DNA of 64,000 nucleotides from assembly GCA_001931535.1 (NCBI GenBank), contig CP016211.1, forward strand, positions 12,756,377-12,820,376, written 5' to 3'. The DNA comes from Minicystis rosea (lineage in GTDB: Bacteria > Myxococcota_A > Polyangia > Polyangiales > Polyangiaceae). A program made the translations under genes and the position numbers. Under the pieces are notes generated by a model, which saw only the letters and a list, made by a program, of their open reading frames with translations, was not told the DNA's origin and ran no database searches. Of this stretch, positions 45,218 to 53,635 are shown one piece after another (the first letter of the stretch is position 1; each line of letters opens with the position of its first letter).

Positions 45218-46954
45218 CTATTGGCAGGTGTGCGCGTTGCACTGGAGCGTGCCGGCGTCGTTGGTCGCGAGGCAGTCCGCGTCGACGTTGCACTGCACGC
45301 ACGTGCCCGCCGCGGTGCCGTCGCCGCAGACCGTCTTGCCCGCCACGCCATCGGCGGTGCAATCCGTGCCAGCACTCGCCGGCGTGAAGCTCGGCGTCGC
45401 CGGCGAGCCGCTGCACACGGGGCTCGTCAAGCAGACGGTGGTGCTGGGGCTCGGGAGATCCGTCGGATCGTCCGCGGTGCTGGTGCCGCCGCTGCCGTTG
45501 CACACGATCTTCTGGCAGTCGCCGAGCGTTTGGCCGCTCGGCGCCGACGTGCCCGAGGCCACGAACTGGCAGGCGCCCGTGCCGTTGCACTGGCCCGTCA
45601 GACCGCAGATGAGGGGCGACTGCGCGGTGCAGCTGTTGTGCGGGTCGGTGTTGACCTTCGCGTCGCCGCAGACACCGTCCCCGCCGGTCGTCTTGGTCGC
45701 CGCGGAGCAGGCCTGGCAGGTGCCGTTGCACGCCGTGTTGCAGCAGACGTTATCGACGCAGTGCCCGTTGGTGCAGTCGGTGTCGGCCGCGCAGAACTCG
45801 CCGTCCGCCTTGGTCGCGCAGGTGCCGTTGTTGCAGAAGCCCGTCGAGCAGTCGTTCGCGTTGTTGCACTTCTTGTTCACCGGGCACTTGCCGCACGCCG
45901 TGCCACCCTGGAACGAGCCGCCGCCGCAGTCGGTGTCGGTCTCGTTGCCGTTCTGCACGGTGTCGGAGCAGGTCGGCGTCTTGCAGATCGCCGGCGTCAC
46001 CTTCGTGTCGCAGTACTGCGAGGTGCAGTCGTCGTTCAGGTCGCAGTGCTTGTTGACGGCGCAGGTCTTACCGAGGCCGTTGCACTGGGCGCCGCCGCAG
46101 TCGGTGTCGGTCTCGTTGCCGTTCTGCACGGTGTCGGAGCAGGTCGGCGTCGCGCAGTGGTTCGTCGCGTCGCAGTACCCGTTCACGCAGTCCGAATCGA
46201 CGAGGCAGGACTTGTCGTCGTCGCAGGGCGCGCAGCCCGAGCCGAGGTCGCCGCCGCCGCAGTCGGTGTCGGTCTCGTCACCGTTCTTCACGCTGTCGGT
46301 GCACGCCGGATCGACGCACGCGTGCGTCGCGCTGCAAACCTGGGGCGAGGTGCAGTTGGCGTTCGAGAGGCAGCCGACGCACGTGCCGGCACCGTCACAG
46401 ACCTTGCCGCCGGTCGTGCACGTGGTGTTCGAAGGCTTCGGGCTGGTGTCCGGCGAGCCGCCGGAGCAGATGCCGTCGTTGCACTCGTCGCCGGCCGGCT
46501 TGTCGTTGTCGTCGTCCTCGGACTTGGTGTTGCCGTTGCCGTCGCAGATCGTCTTCTGGCAGTCGCCGGCCGTCTGCGTCGCGGTCGCGGTGCCGTTCTC
46601 CACCTTGATCGTGGTGCAGCAGCCCGTGTCGCACTTCGCGGCTTCACACTCGTTGGTCGGCGCAGTGCAATCGGCGTCCTGCGTGCAGGAGGTCGCGCCG
46701 CCGGGGCACATCATCGAGCCGCCGGTGCCACCCGTGCCGCCCGTGGACGAAGACGAGGTCGTGCCGCCCGTGCCGCCGGTGGATGAAGACGACGACGAAC
46801 TCGTCGCGCCGCCGGAGCCGCCCGTGCCCGAGCCGCCCGTGCCCGCGATCTTGCTGCGATCGACGGAGGCGATGAGCTCGCAACCCGTGACGCTCGCCAT
46901 GAGCGAACCGGTGGCGAGCGCCAACGCGGTGAAGAAAGTGGTCCTGTGGTTCAT
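45218..46954 (-). CDS. Cys-rich lipoprotein with NG-ETD-DCGG repeats
   Basis: A 578-residue lipoprotein with lipobox SVTGC (Cys25) and a Gly/Ser/Thr linker (about 38-82). The body has more than fifty Cys, arranged in small disulfide-bonded units. Three units contain the motif NG-[DN]-ETDTDCGG (as in CSDTVQNGNETDTDCGG), known from many myxobacterial surface proteins, and others contain CxxDxDCxxxxC patterns. This suggests a long extracellular, outer-membrane-attached stalk. Partners unknown. A strong intrinsic terminator follows the stop codon. The PEGA-like protein gene ends 16 bases upstream of this start on the same strand, so the two genes are probably cotranscribed. Confidence 0.85.
   Translation of the reverse strand: MNHRTTFFTALALATGSLMASVTGCELIASVDRSKIAGTGGSGTGGSGGATSSSSSSSTGGTGGTTSSSSTGGTGGTGGSMMCPGGATSCTQDADCTAPTNECEAAKCDTGCCTTIKVENGTATATQTAGDCQKTICDGNGNTKSEDDDNDKPAGDECNDGICSGGSPDTSPKPSNTTCTTGGKVCDGAGTCVGCLSNANCTSPQVCSATHACVDPACTDSVKNGDETDTDCGGGDLGSGCAPCDDDKSCLVDSDCVNGYCDATNHCATPTCSDTVQNGNETDTDCGGAQCNGLGKTCAVNKHCDLNDDCTSQYCDTKVTPAICKTPTCSDTVQNGNETDTDCGGGSFQGGTACGKCPVNKKCNNANDCSTGFCNNGTCATKADGEFCAADTDCTNGHCVDNVCCNTACNGTCQACSAATKTTGGDGVCGDAKVNTDPHNSCTAQSPLICGLTGQCNGTGACQFVASGTSAPSGQTLGDCQKIVCNGSGGTSTADDPTDLPSPSTTVCLTSPVCSGSPATPSFTPASAGTDCTADGVAGKTVCGDGTAAGTCVQCNVDADCLATNDAGTLQCNAHTCQ
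45919..46152 (-). repeat. Two identical 62-bp coding direct repeats
   Basis: Bases 45919-45980 and 46091-46152 are the same, apart from what I could miss by eye, and encode the SDTVQNGNETDTDCGG segment. The identity at third codon positions points to recent gene conversion or unequal crossing-over within the lipoprotein gene. Confidence 0.7.
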
Positions 46955-46970
46955 TCCAAGCTCCTTCGTC

Positions 46971-48182
46971 TCAGAAGGTCAGGAAGGCAGCCGCGCCACC
47001 ACCCTGCGGGCTGAAGTACGGGGTCACGAAGCCACGCACGGCGCTCTTCTTCTGGGCGTGGGCCGTGCCGGCCTTGGGCTGCTCGGGAGCAGGCGAGTCG
47101 TTGCTGAGGAGCAGCACCGCGCCCGTGACGCCGAAGGTGAGCGCCACCGCGAACGACATGTCCGAGATGAGCGCGTTGCGATCCGTCTTGTCGGCGTTGT
47201 CGGTCGTCGGGCTCTTGTTGAAGTCGCTCTTCGACTTGAGCGCGAGACCACCGAAGACACCGCCCACCACGAGGCCGGCGCCCGCGAGGCCGAGCGTCAC
47301 GTAGGCCGGGACGTTGGAGCGCGGCGGCGGAGGCGGAGGCGGCGGGGGCGCGACCGGCTCCGGGTTCTGCGCGACGGGAGGCGGAGGCGGAGGAGGCGGC
47401 GTCGGGTTGAGCGTGAGCTTGACGTCGCGCGTCTCGGCGAAGCTCAGATCGAGCTCGGTCGACGAAGGATCGAAGCCCTCGCCCGCGGCCGTGATCTTGT
47501 GGTGACCAGGCGCCATCGCGATGGACACGCCCTGGATCGAGGTCGGCGCGACGGGCGGCTGGCCGGGGGCCGGCGGAGCCGACGGCGGCGGCACGTCGAT
47601 CTTCTCGACGCGCGCGAGCTGCGGCTGGCCGTTGTCGACCGCGATCGTGAGCTTCGGAACCGTGGTCGGCTCGATGGCGATGTAGACCTTGCCGGGCGTC
47701 TTCTTGATGGCGTCGAGGCGCGTCTTCGCGTCGCTGATCGCGTCGCCCATCTTCTTGTCGTCGGGCGACGAATCGAGGAACACCTGGTACGCGCCCGCGG
47801 CCTCGACGACCTGACCGAGCTTGTCGCGACAGACCGCGATCTTGTACTTGGTCGCGGGGATCGGGAGCATCTCGTCGGCGCTCTTGTAGAGCTCGAGGGC
47901 GGCGGCGTAGTTGCCGTCCTTGAACTTCGCCTCGCCCTCCTTGTAGGCCTTGCGCGCGCCTTCCTTCTTCTGCTTCTCGGTGAGCGGCTTGGCCGGCTTC
48001 GCCGGAGCGGCCTTACCAGCGGGGGCCTTGCCCGCGGGGGCAGCGCCCTTGCCCGCGGGGGCGGCCGGCTTTGCCGGGGCGGCCTTCTTCCCCTGCGCAT
48101 GCGCGGGGGTGGCAGAAGTCATCGCCAAGAGCCCCGTGACCATCACCGCTGCCGTCGTCGCAAGCCGCCATCTCGATCGCAT
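46971..48182 (-). CDS. Exported TPR/PEGA-like protein
   Basis: A 403-residue protein. ATG at 48182 gives a signal peptide (about 1-30, ending PAHAQG) and has AGGAGG ten bases upstream. A Lys/Ala/Pro linker is followed by a TPR-like helical region (about 75-150: ARKAYKEGEAKFKDGNYAAALELYKSADE). Next comes a PEGA-like beta domain (about 165-265), a poly-Pro stretch, one or two membrane segments (about 300-320 and 345-365) and a short tail. Such proteins are numerous in Polyangiales and have no known function. The Cys-rich lipoprotein gene starts 16 bases after this gene's end, so they are likely one operon. Confidence 0.78.
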   Translation of the reverse strand: MRSRWRLATTAAVMVTGLLAMTSATPAHAQGKKAAPAKPAAPAGKGAAPAGKAPAGKAAPAKPAKPLTEKQKKEGARKAYKEGEAKFKDGNYAAALELYKSADEMLPIPATKYKIAVCRDKLGQVVEAAGAYQVFLDSSPDDKKMGDAISDAKTRLDAIKKTPGKVYIAIEPTTVPKLTIAVDNGQPQLARVEKIDVPPPSAPPAPGQPPVAPTSIQGVSIAMAPGHHKITAAGEGFDPSSTELDLSFAETRDVKLTLNPTPPPPPPPPVAQNPEPVAPPPPPPPPPRSNVPAYVTLGLAGAGLVVGGVFGGLALKSKSDFNKSPTTDNADKTDRNALISDMSFAVALTFGVTGAVLLLSNDSPAPEQPKAGTAHAQKKSAVRGFVTPYFSPQGGGAAAFLTF

Positions 48183-48368
48183 AGCCCAAAGCCCTCCTGA
48201 AACCCGTGGTCGCGGCCAGATAACTCTCACGGCGACGCGCGTACAAGCACTTTCGCCGCGGGCTCCAGACCGGACCTTTGGGGCGAGCCTACAGCAAAAA
48301 GCACAAGGAATCGCAAGTTTTCTCTTGTGAGCGGTCGAGAGTGGTTATCGCGCGCGACGTGATCGATG

Positions 48369-49955
48369 TCAGATGGACGCGGCGAAGCCCGTGTCCGGCA
48401 CGCCGGCGAGCGACGCGGCCCGCGTGATCGCCGCGTGCGCTTCCGCGGCCAGCGAGCGGAGCGCGGCGATGCGCCCTTCGAGCGAGGCGCTCACCACTTC
48501 GAGCTCCCGCTCCATCCGCTCGTTGTGACGATCGATGGCCCTGCGGAGGACGTGCATGTCATTCGCGAGCCGAGCCGCGCGCTCGCGGGCGCGATCCTCT
48601 TCCTGCTCGAGCGCGGCCTGCTCCCACACCATGGCCTCGACGGCGTGCACCGGATGCTCGCCCGAGAGCCGCTGCGCCTCCACTTGGTAGCTGCGCTCCG
48701 CGATGGTGCCCGCCCAGCCGAGGGCCTTCGAGTGCTCGCGCGCCGCTTCGTCGAGCTTCTTTCCCAGCTCCGCGAGCGTCGCGCGGCCGCGCGCCTGCAC
48801 GGCCTCGCGCGCGCCCCCATCGCTCGTGACGAGATCGCTCACGGCCTGCACCGCCGCCGCGGCCCGCTGCGCGTCCTCGAGCGCCGCGAGCGTTTCGGCG
48901 CTGGGCGGGTGCCCGTCGCCGGTGGCATCGTCGATGGCTTCTTCGACCGTGTGGAGCGCGCCGTCGCAGAGGGCCGCGAGCCGCGTGATCGGCGCGCGGG
49001 CGAAGGCCTCCGCCGGGCCCGACACCGGTGGATCCGTGGACGGTGGAGCCTGCGAAGGGCGCGCGCTCGGCGGGCCGGAGCGCATGCTCGGTGGCACCGA
49101 GGGCCGCGCGCTTTGCGGCGCATCCTGCTCGAGCGCGCGGCGCAGCAGATCGGCGGCCTCGAAGCCGTCGCGCGGTCGATCATCGGGGTTCGGCGCGAGC
49201 AGCGTGCTCACCACCTCCTCGAAGAACGCCGGTGTCTCGGGCGCGCGATCACGGAGGCGCTCACCGGGAGAGGGGAGCGCGCCCGACGTCGCCTCGTAGA
49301 GCGTGACACCGAGCGCGAACAGATCGGCGCGCGTGTCCACGTCGCTGAGCTCGATGAGCTCGGGCGCGGCGTAGGCCTCGATGAACCGGCCCGGCCCGAT
49401 CAAGGTCGCGGGCCCGCTCGGCGCGCGCACGGTGAGCGGTGCGGCGCCCACCAGCTTGGCCACGCCGAAGTCGGTCAGCTTCACCAGATCGCCGCCGCCC
49501 CGCTTCTCCACCAAGAGCACGTTGCCGGGCTTGAGATCACGGTGCACCACGCCCATCTCGTGCGCGCGTCCCAGCGCGGAGGCGATCTCCTTCCCGATGA
49601 CGGCCGCGCGCCGCCAGCCGATCGGCCCGCGCTCCAAGATCTGCCGCAGCGACTCGCCGGGCACGTACTCCATCACCAAGAAGACGAGCCCGTCGGCCTC
49701 GCCGTAGTCCGTGATCTCGACGATGTTCGGATGGTTGATGCGATTGACCGCGCGCGCCTCGCGGAGGAAGCGCTCGCGCCACACCGGATCGCGCATCAGC
49801 TCCGGGCTCACGATCTTGATCGCGCTCAGCCGATCGATGAGCACGTGCCGCGCGAGGAAGACCTCGGCCACGGAGCCCGCGCCGAGGCGCGAGATCAAGC
49901 GATAACGCTGGGCGATGGTGCGCCCGAGCAGCGGAGTCGGCGCCGGCGACGACAT
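48369..49955 (-). CDS. Soluble Ser/Thr protein kinase with C-terminal coiled coil
   Basis: A 528-residue Hanks-type kinase. Domain residues about 15-275: glycine loop LGAGSVAEVF, AIK lysine in LSAIKI, VVHRDLKPGN catalytic loop, LTDFGVAK, and AAPEL. All key residues are present, so it should be active. After a Pro/Ser-rich linker the last 190 residues are helical, with a coiled coil (about 440-500) that may mediate oligomerisation. No membrane segment is visible, unlike the other two kinases of the window. ATG at 49955 is chosen because upstream codons (RVRGGVRSAG) are not part of the fold. Located 116 bp after the precorrin-2 dehydrogenase gene on the same strand. Confidence 0.92.
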   Translation of the reverse strand: MSSPAPTPLLGRTIAQRYRLISRLGAGSVAEVFLARHVLIDRLSAIKIVSPELMRDPVWRERFLREARAVNRINHPNIVEITDYGEADGLVFLVMEYVPGESLRQILERGPIGWRRAAVIGKEIASALGRAHEMGVVHRDLKPGNVLLVEKRGGGDLVKLTDFGVAKLVGAAPLTVRAPSGPATLIGPGRFIEAYAAPELIELSDVDTRADLFALGVTLYEATSGALPSPGERLRDRAPETPAFFEEVVSTLLAPNPDDRPRDGFEAADLLRRALEQDAPQSARPSVPPSMRSGPPSARPSQAPPSTDPPVSGPAEAFARAPITRLAALCDGALHTVEEAIDDATGDGHPPSAETLAALEDAQRAAAAVQAVSDLVTSDGGAREAVQARGRATLAELGKKLDEAAREHSKALGWAGTIAERSYQVEAQRLSGEHPVHAVEAMVWEQAALEQEEDRARERAARLANDMHVLRRAIDRHNERMERELEVVSASLEGRIAALRSLAAEAHAAITRAASLAGVPDTGFAASI

Positions 49956-50071
49956 CCCCGCGGAGCGTACACCGCCTCGCACGCGCACCGCCAGAATCCC
50001 CGCTCACGCTCGCGCACGGGCCGGAGCGTTTCCCCGCGCGGCGCGCAAAGGCACGCCCTCCGGACGAATCT

Positions 50072-50686
50072 CTAAGGATCTTCCCCGCGCTCGAGCCACG
50101 CGGGGAAACGCAGCTTGGCCTCGACGGCGAACCCCTTCACCGCCTCGGCCATGCGCGCGGCGCGCTCGCCGCGGGGCAGGGAAGCGCGCAGCGTCGCGAG
50201 CTTCTCCACGAAGCGGGCGAAGCGTGGATCCGCGAAGAGCGCCTCGAGATCCTCGCGGATCCGTCGCGCCGTGCCCGGGCTCGCGCCGTCGGTCCCGATG
50301 GTCATGGTGAGCCCGGGCGCGCGCGTGATCGCGACGTTCACGAACGTGCACGCCTCGGGCCGATCCACCGTGCAGAACAGCCTTCCTTGGCGCGCAGCTT
50401 CGGCGTGCCACCGCCCTGCGCGCGCCTCTTCTTCGGGCGTGGTGAAGGGCGCCAGGAAGACGATCGCTTTGCCCTCGAGATCGGCGTCTTCGGCTTCGCG
50501 CCGGTGCAGCGTGATCGAGCCGGCGATCGCGCGCGCTTCGATCGCCGGATCGGGCGCGGTCGCGATCACCGTCACCCGGGCGCCGCACGCGACGAGGCGG
50601 TCGACCTTGGCCGGGATCTCGCCGCCCGCTCCGATCACGAGCGCCGCGCGATCACGGAGATCCAGGCCGACGGGAAGGTATCGCAT
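50072..50686 (-). CDS. Precorrin-2 dehydrogenase/sirohydrochlorin ferrochelatase-type protein
   Basis: A 204-residue protein of the CysG N-terminal/Met8 family: MRYLPVGLDLRDRAALVIGAG, then EIPAKVDRLVACGARVTVIA, is a Rossmann NAD site; FLAPFTTPEE, CTVDRPEACTFVN and TIGTDGASPGTARRIREDLE are the other family blocks. It oxidises precorrin-2 to sirohydrochlorin with NAD and may add iron, steps towards siroheme for sulfite and nitrite reductases. It lacks the methyltransferase domain of full CysG. ATG at 50686 has GAGG eight bases upstream; a longer frame from TTG at 50755 adds an unlikely leader. Two operator-like palindromes lie at 50685-50758. Last gene of the lgt-hisIE-omp series. Confidence 0.87.
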   Translation of the reverse strand: MRYLPVGLDLRDRAALVIGAGGEIPAKVDRLVACGARVTVIATAPDPAIEARAIAGSITLHRREAEDADLEGKAIVFLAPFTTPEEEARAGRWHAEAARQGRLFCTVDRPEACTFVNVAITRAPGLTMTIGTDGASPGTARRIREDLEALFADPRFARFVEKLATLRASLPRGERAARMAEAVKGFAVEAKLRFPAWLERGEDP

Positions 50687-50758
50687 CGTTTGACCTCGAA
50701 CCCTCTCGGCGCTCGCCGCAGAGGCGGGCCGGTACGGCAAATCGTTTGACCTCAAACC
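50685..50758. promoter_or_regulatory. Two operator-like dyads before the siroheme gene
   Basis: GTTTGACCTCAAAC (50743-50756) is a perfect dyad with two central bases, and GTTTGACCTCGAAC (50687-50700) is the same with one change. They form part of an 18-base direct repeat (ATCGTTTGACCTC at 50685 and 50741) 56 bp apart. The lower one overlaps the start codon and ribosome site. The layout suggests a repressor or activator that senses sulfur or heme status; this is inference. Confidence 0.5.
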
Positions 50759-50769
50759 ATCTCGCCGCG

Positions 50770-51441
50770 TCAGGGCGGCGTCTCCACCGGGGGAGTGAAC
50801 GCCTGCGTGCGGAAGGCGAGCTTCTTGTCCGCGTCGCCGATGCGCGCCACGAAGAGCCCGACGAACGATCCGAAGAGCGAGTCGCCCGGCCCGATGGCGT
50901 TGGACCCGTTCGGCCGCGTCACCCAGCGCTTGATCCGATCGAGCATCTCTTGGCTCACCGGGTTCACCTCGACCAGGGTGGCCACGAAGTAGCGCATGCT
51001 CGATCCCAAGAGGGCGCGATCCACGAGCGGCAGCTTCTTGGCCTCGCAGCAGTTGCGCAGTACGCCCTCGACGTTGACGGCCACCGCCGAGGTCGGCCCG
51101 CCCGGCTGCGCGAGCTGGATGCGGAAGACCTCGTCCCAGAGATCGTAGACGATCCTACAGCTCTTGGCCGTGAGCGCGATGGGATCGCCGCCGGCCTCGC
51201 GGAAGAGGTAGCCGCGCATGGTCACCACCGTGGGCAGCCCGCTCTGGAGCTTCTTCGAGAGCTCCTCGTCGATCACGTCGCGAAAGCTCACCGTCAGCTT
51301 GACCGTGTTCTTCTCGAGCACCACCTGCGCCGTGCGCTGCGGCAGCGACGCCGGCGTCTTCGGCGGATCGTTGTCCGCGCGCGCGAACGCGGGCGCGATC
51401 GCGATCGCCGCGGCGAGCAGGCGAGCGACGACGGCCCTCAC
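50770..51441 (-). CDS. Exported protein paired with the Omp85 protein
   Basis: A 223-residue protein with a signal peptide (about 1-23, ending AFARA). It starts with GTG at 51441, sharing the bases GTGA with the stop codon of the Omp85 gene, so it is translationally coupled to it. The mature part is alpha/beta (VSFRDVIDEELSKKLQSGLPTVVTMRGYLF, SCRIVYDLWDEVFRI, VNPVSQEMLDRIKRWV, and SLFGSFVGLFV). I do not recognise a family with confidence; it resembles DUF4390-like proteins only loosely. The coupling suggests it works with the Omp85 barrel in the periplasm. Confidence 0.78.
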   Translation of the reverse strand: MRAVVARLLAAAIAIAPAFARADNDPPKTPASLPQRTAQVVLEKNTVKLTVSFRDVIDEELSKKLQSGLPTVVTMRGYLFREAGGDPIALTAKSCRIVYDLWDEVFRIQLAQPGGPTSAVAVNVEGVLRNCCEAKKLPLVDRALLGSSMRYFVATLVEVNPVSQEMLDRIKRWVTRPNGSNAIGPGDSLFGSFVGLFVARIGDADKKLAFRTQAFTPPVETPP

Positions 51442-52919
51442 TGCCGCACCCCGTTGTGCGCCGGGATCAGCCCGAGGATGTTGGAGAACGCCAGCGTCGC
51501 GCCCCCGAGGCTCGTGTCGAAGCGCAGGCCGAGGTTGTACGTGAGGTCCATCGGGACGCGGCGGAAGCCGTGGTACCCCGAAGGTGGATCGGTGAGATCG
51601 CGCCGCGAGGCGACGCCGTAGAAGCCGAAGCTGCCGAAGAGATCGATGGCATAGACCGCGCGCTGCCCCGTGTAGATGGGCACGCGGTACTCGGCCTCGG
51701 CCTTGGCCGCGAAGTCGCCGTAGCGAACCTCGACGATGTCGGTGTTCAAGAAGTTCGGCGGCTGCCGGCGATCGGGCGCCAGATCGAGCACGCGATCGGG
51801 GAGCAGATCGGTGAAGTCTCCGACGTAGAATTTCTCGAAGAACGGCGCCTTCCCCGCGATGCCGCCCGCGAAGAACGAGGCGCGCACCACGTGCTTCCAC
51901 GGCAGCTCCCACCAGCGCTGGGCCGAGAGCTCGACGCGCGCATAGCCATAGTCGCTCCCGAGCGGCGGGATCCCGGCGGTGATGCTGGCCGTCGCCAAGA
52001 GGCCGCGCCGCGTGAGCAGCGGCGTGTCGCGGGTGTCGTAGGCGATGGAGGCCCGGAGCGTGGAGAGCACGCTCCTCCCCGGGCGAATGGAGAAATCGAT
52101 GGGCTCGCGCGTGTCGCCGCGCAGGTGCGAGGCCGCGGTCGGCACGGTCGCGTTGATCTGCTCGAGGTGATACTCGAGCTGGAACGTCGAGGCCGCGGAG
52201 ATGGCGTGCCCCGTCCCGATGGTGGCGCCGACGCGCTTGTAGGCGACGACCGCGTAGTCGGTCACCTCCTTCTGATCGAGGAGCGGCGACTCGAACTTCA
52301 CCCCACGATTGCCGAAGAAATCGCGCGCATCGGTGTAGAGCACCGAGAGCAGCCCCGACCACGAGGTGCCGGCGAAGGACGGATCGTAGACGTGGGCGCG
52401 GAGCGCGAGCTGATCGGCCGCGAGCCCGACGCCGGCGCCGAGCGCGATCCCGGTGCCGAGCAGGTTGGTCTCCGCGGCTTGCAACCCGACGAACGCGGAG
52501 AGCGGCTTCGAGCTCCCCGAGGTGTCCTCGTCGGCGGCCACGCCCAGCCAGAGGTTCTGCACCACGAGCGTGTTGCGCTCCGCCACGGCGATCACGAGCA
52601 CCGCCGTGCCGCGCTGCGATCCTTTGCGCAGCGAGAGCTGCACCGACGCGAAGAACCCGGTGCCGAGCAGGCGATAGCGGGTCAGCTCGATCTCGGGATC
52701 GGCGACGTCGAGCACGTCCCCGGCCTTGAAGCGCACGTGCCGGAGGATGACCTTCGCCGCGGTGCGGGTGTTGCCGCGGAGCTCGATGTCCTGGAGGGTG
52801 TAACGGACGCGCTCTTCGGCGGGCGCTTCGGGCTTTTCGCGTGCGGGCTCGTCGGCTGCGGCGATCGCCGGCGCCGCGAGGATCGCGCCGAGGACGACGG
52901 CGAGCGAGCGAGCACGCAC
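51438..52919 (-). CDS. Omp85-family outer membrane protein with one POTRA domain
   Basis: A 493-residue protein: signal peptide (about 1-22), one POTRA-like domain (about 38-112: YTLQDIELRGNTRTAAKVILRHVRFKAGD, then LLGTGFFASVQLSL), and a C-terminal barrel (about 120-493) rich in alternating strands with the characteristic FRRVP and GLRFDTSLGG near the end. BamA has five POTRAs and about 800 residues; this short form is closer to TamA or FhaC-like members. It could transport or assemble a specific outer membrane protein with the exported protein in the next gene, to which it is coupled. HisIE gene ends 50 bases upstream. Confidence 0.88.
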   Translation of the reverse strand: MRARSLAVVLGAILAAPAIAAADEPAREKPEAPAEERVRYTLQDIELRGNTRTAAKVILRHVRFKAGDVLDVADPEIELTRYRLLGTGFFASVQLSLRKGSQRGTAVLVIAVAERNTLVVQNLWLGVAADEDTSGSSKPLSAFVGLQAAETNLLGTGIALGAGVGLAADQLALRAHVYDPSFAGTSWSGLLSVLYTDARDFFGNRGVKFESPLLDQKEVTDYAVVAYKRVGATIGTGHAISAASTFQLEYHLEQINATVPTAASHLRGDTREPIDFSIRPGRSVLSTLRASIAYDTRDTPLLTRRGLLATASITAGIPPLGSDYGYARVELSAQRWWELPWKHVVRASFFAGGIAGKAPFFEKFYVGDFTDLLPDRVLDLAPDRRQPPNFLNTDIVEVRYGDFAAKAEAEYRVPIYTGQRAVYAIDLFGSFGFYGVASRRDLTDPPSGYHGFRRVPMDLTYNLGLRFDTSLGGATLAFSNILGLIPAHNGVRQ

Positions 52920-52969
52920 GGGCCGAGACTATCGCAACGCGTGCGCTTGGGCCGAGAGCACGGAGAAGG

Positions 52970-53632
52970 TCACGGCGAAGGCGTCCGCTTCGCCTTCTCT
53001 TCGTGCCCGCTCTGCCCGGATCGGGCCGCGAGCTTCTGCACCACGTCGCGGAGCGGCACCCCGCGCGACGCCAGGCCGACCAGCACGTGGTAGAGCACGT
53101 CGGCCGCCTCGCTCACCACGCGCTCGTCGCTCTCGCCGGCGATGGCCTGCGCGAGCTCGCCGGCCTCCTCGCGGATCTTGCCGCCGATGCGCTCGGCCCC
53201 GCCGTCGAGCAGGTGCTTCGTGTAGCTCTTCGCGGCGTTGCTCTGCTTGCGCGCCTCGATCTCGCGCTCCAGCTCACCGAGGAACGCGCTCGCATCCGCG
53301 CCGTCCTCCGCCGCCGTTCCATCGGCGGCGACGCGCCGGAAGAAGCAGCTCGGGCTCCCCGTGTGGCACGTGGGGCCCACCGGATCGACGAGATAGAGAA
53401 GGGCGTCGGCGTCGCAGTCCGCGACCACGGCCGTCACGTGGAGCACGTTGCCGCTCGTGGCGCCCTTCTCCCAAATCTCGTTCCGTGATCGGCTGAAGAA
53501 CGTGGCCCGCCCGGTCTCGAGCGTGCGGGCGAGGGCCTCGCGGTTCGCGTACGCGAGCATGCGCACCTGGCCGGTGATCCGGTCCTGCACGATCGCAGGG
53601 ATGAGCCCGCCCTCGCCGAACGACAGGTCCAC
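52970..53632 (-). CDS. hisIE: Phosphoribosyl-AMP cyclohydrolase/phosphoribosyl-ATP diphosphatase
   Basis: A 220-residue bifunctional histidine biosynthesis enzyme. HisI domain (1-110): LIPAIVQD, MLAYAN, TFFSRSR, LWEKG-type KGATSGN, and the metal site CDADALLYLVDPVGPTCHTGSPSC with three Cys. HisE domain (about 115-205): LEREIEARK, SYTKHLLDGG, KIREEAGELAQA and EAADVLYH, the MazG-like Glu/Asp site. It makes ProFAR from phosphoribosyl-ATP (steps 2 and 3). It is unusual to find it away from the other his genes, here between lgt (3 bases) and an Omp85 gene, all on the minus strand. Confidence 0.96.
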   Translation of the reverse strand: MDLSFGEGGLIPAIVQDRITGQVRMLAYANREALARTLETGRATFFSRSRNEIWEKGATSGNVLHVTAVVADCDADALLYLVDPVGPTCHTGSPSCFFRRVAADGTAAEDGADASAFLGELEREIEARKQSNAAKSYTKHLLDGGAERIGGKIREEAGELAQAIAGESDERVVSEAADVLYHVLVGLASRGVPLRDVVQKLAARSGQSGHEEKAKRTPSP

Positions 53633-53635
53633 GCG

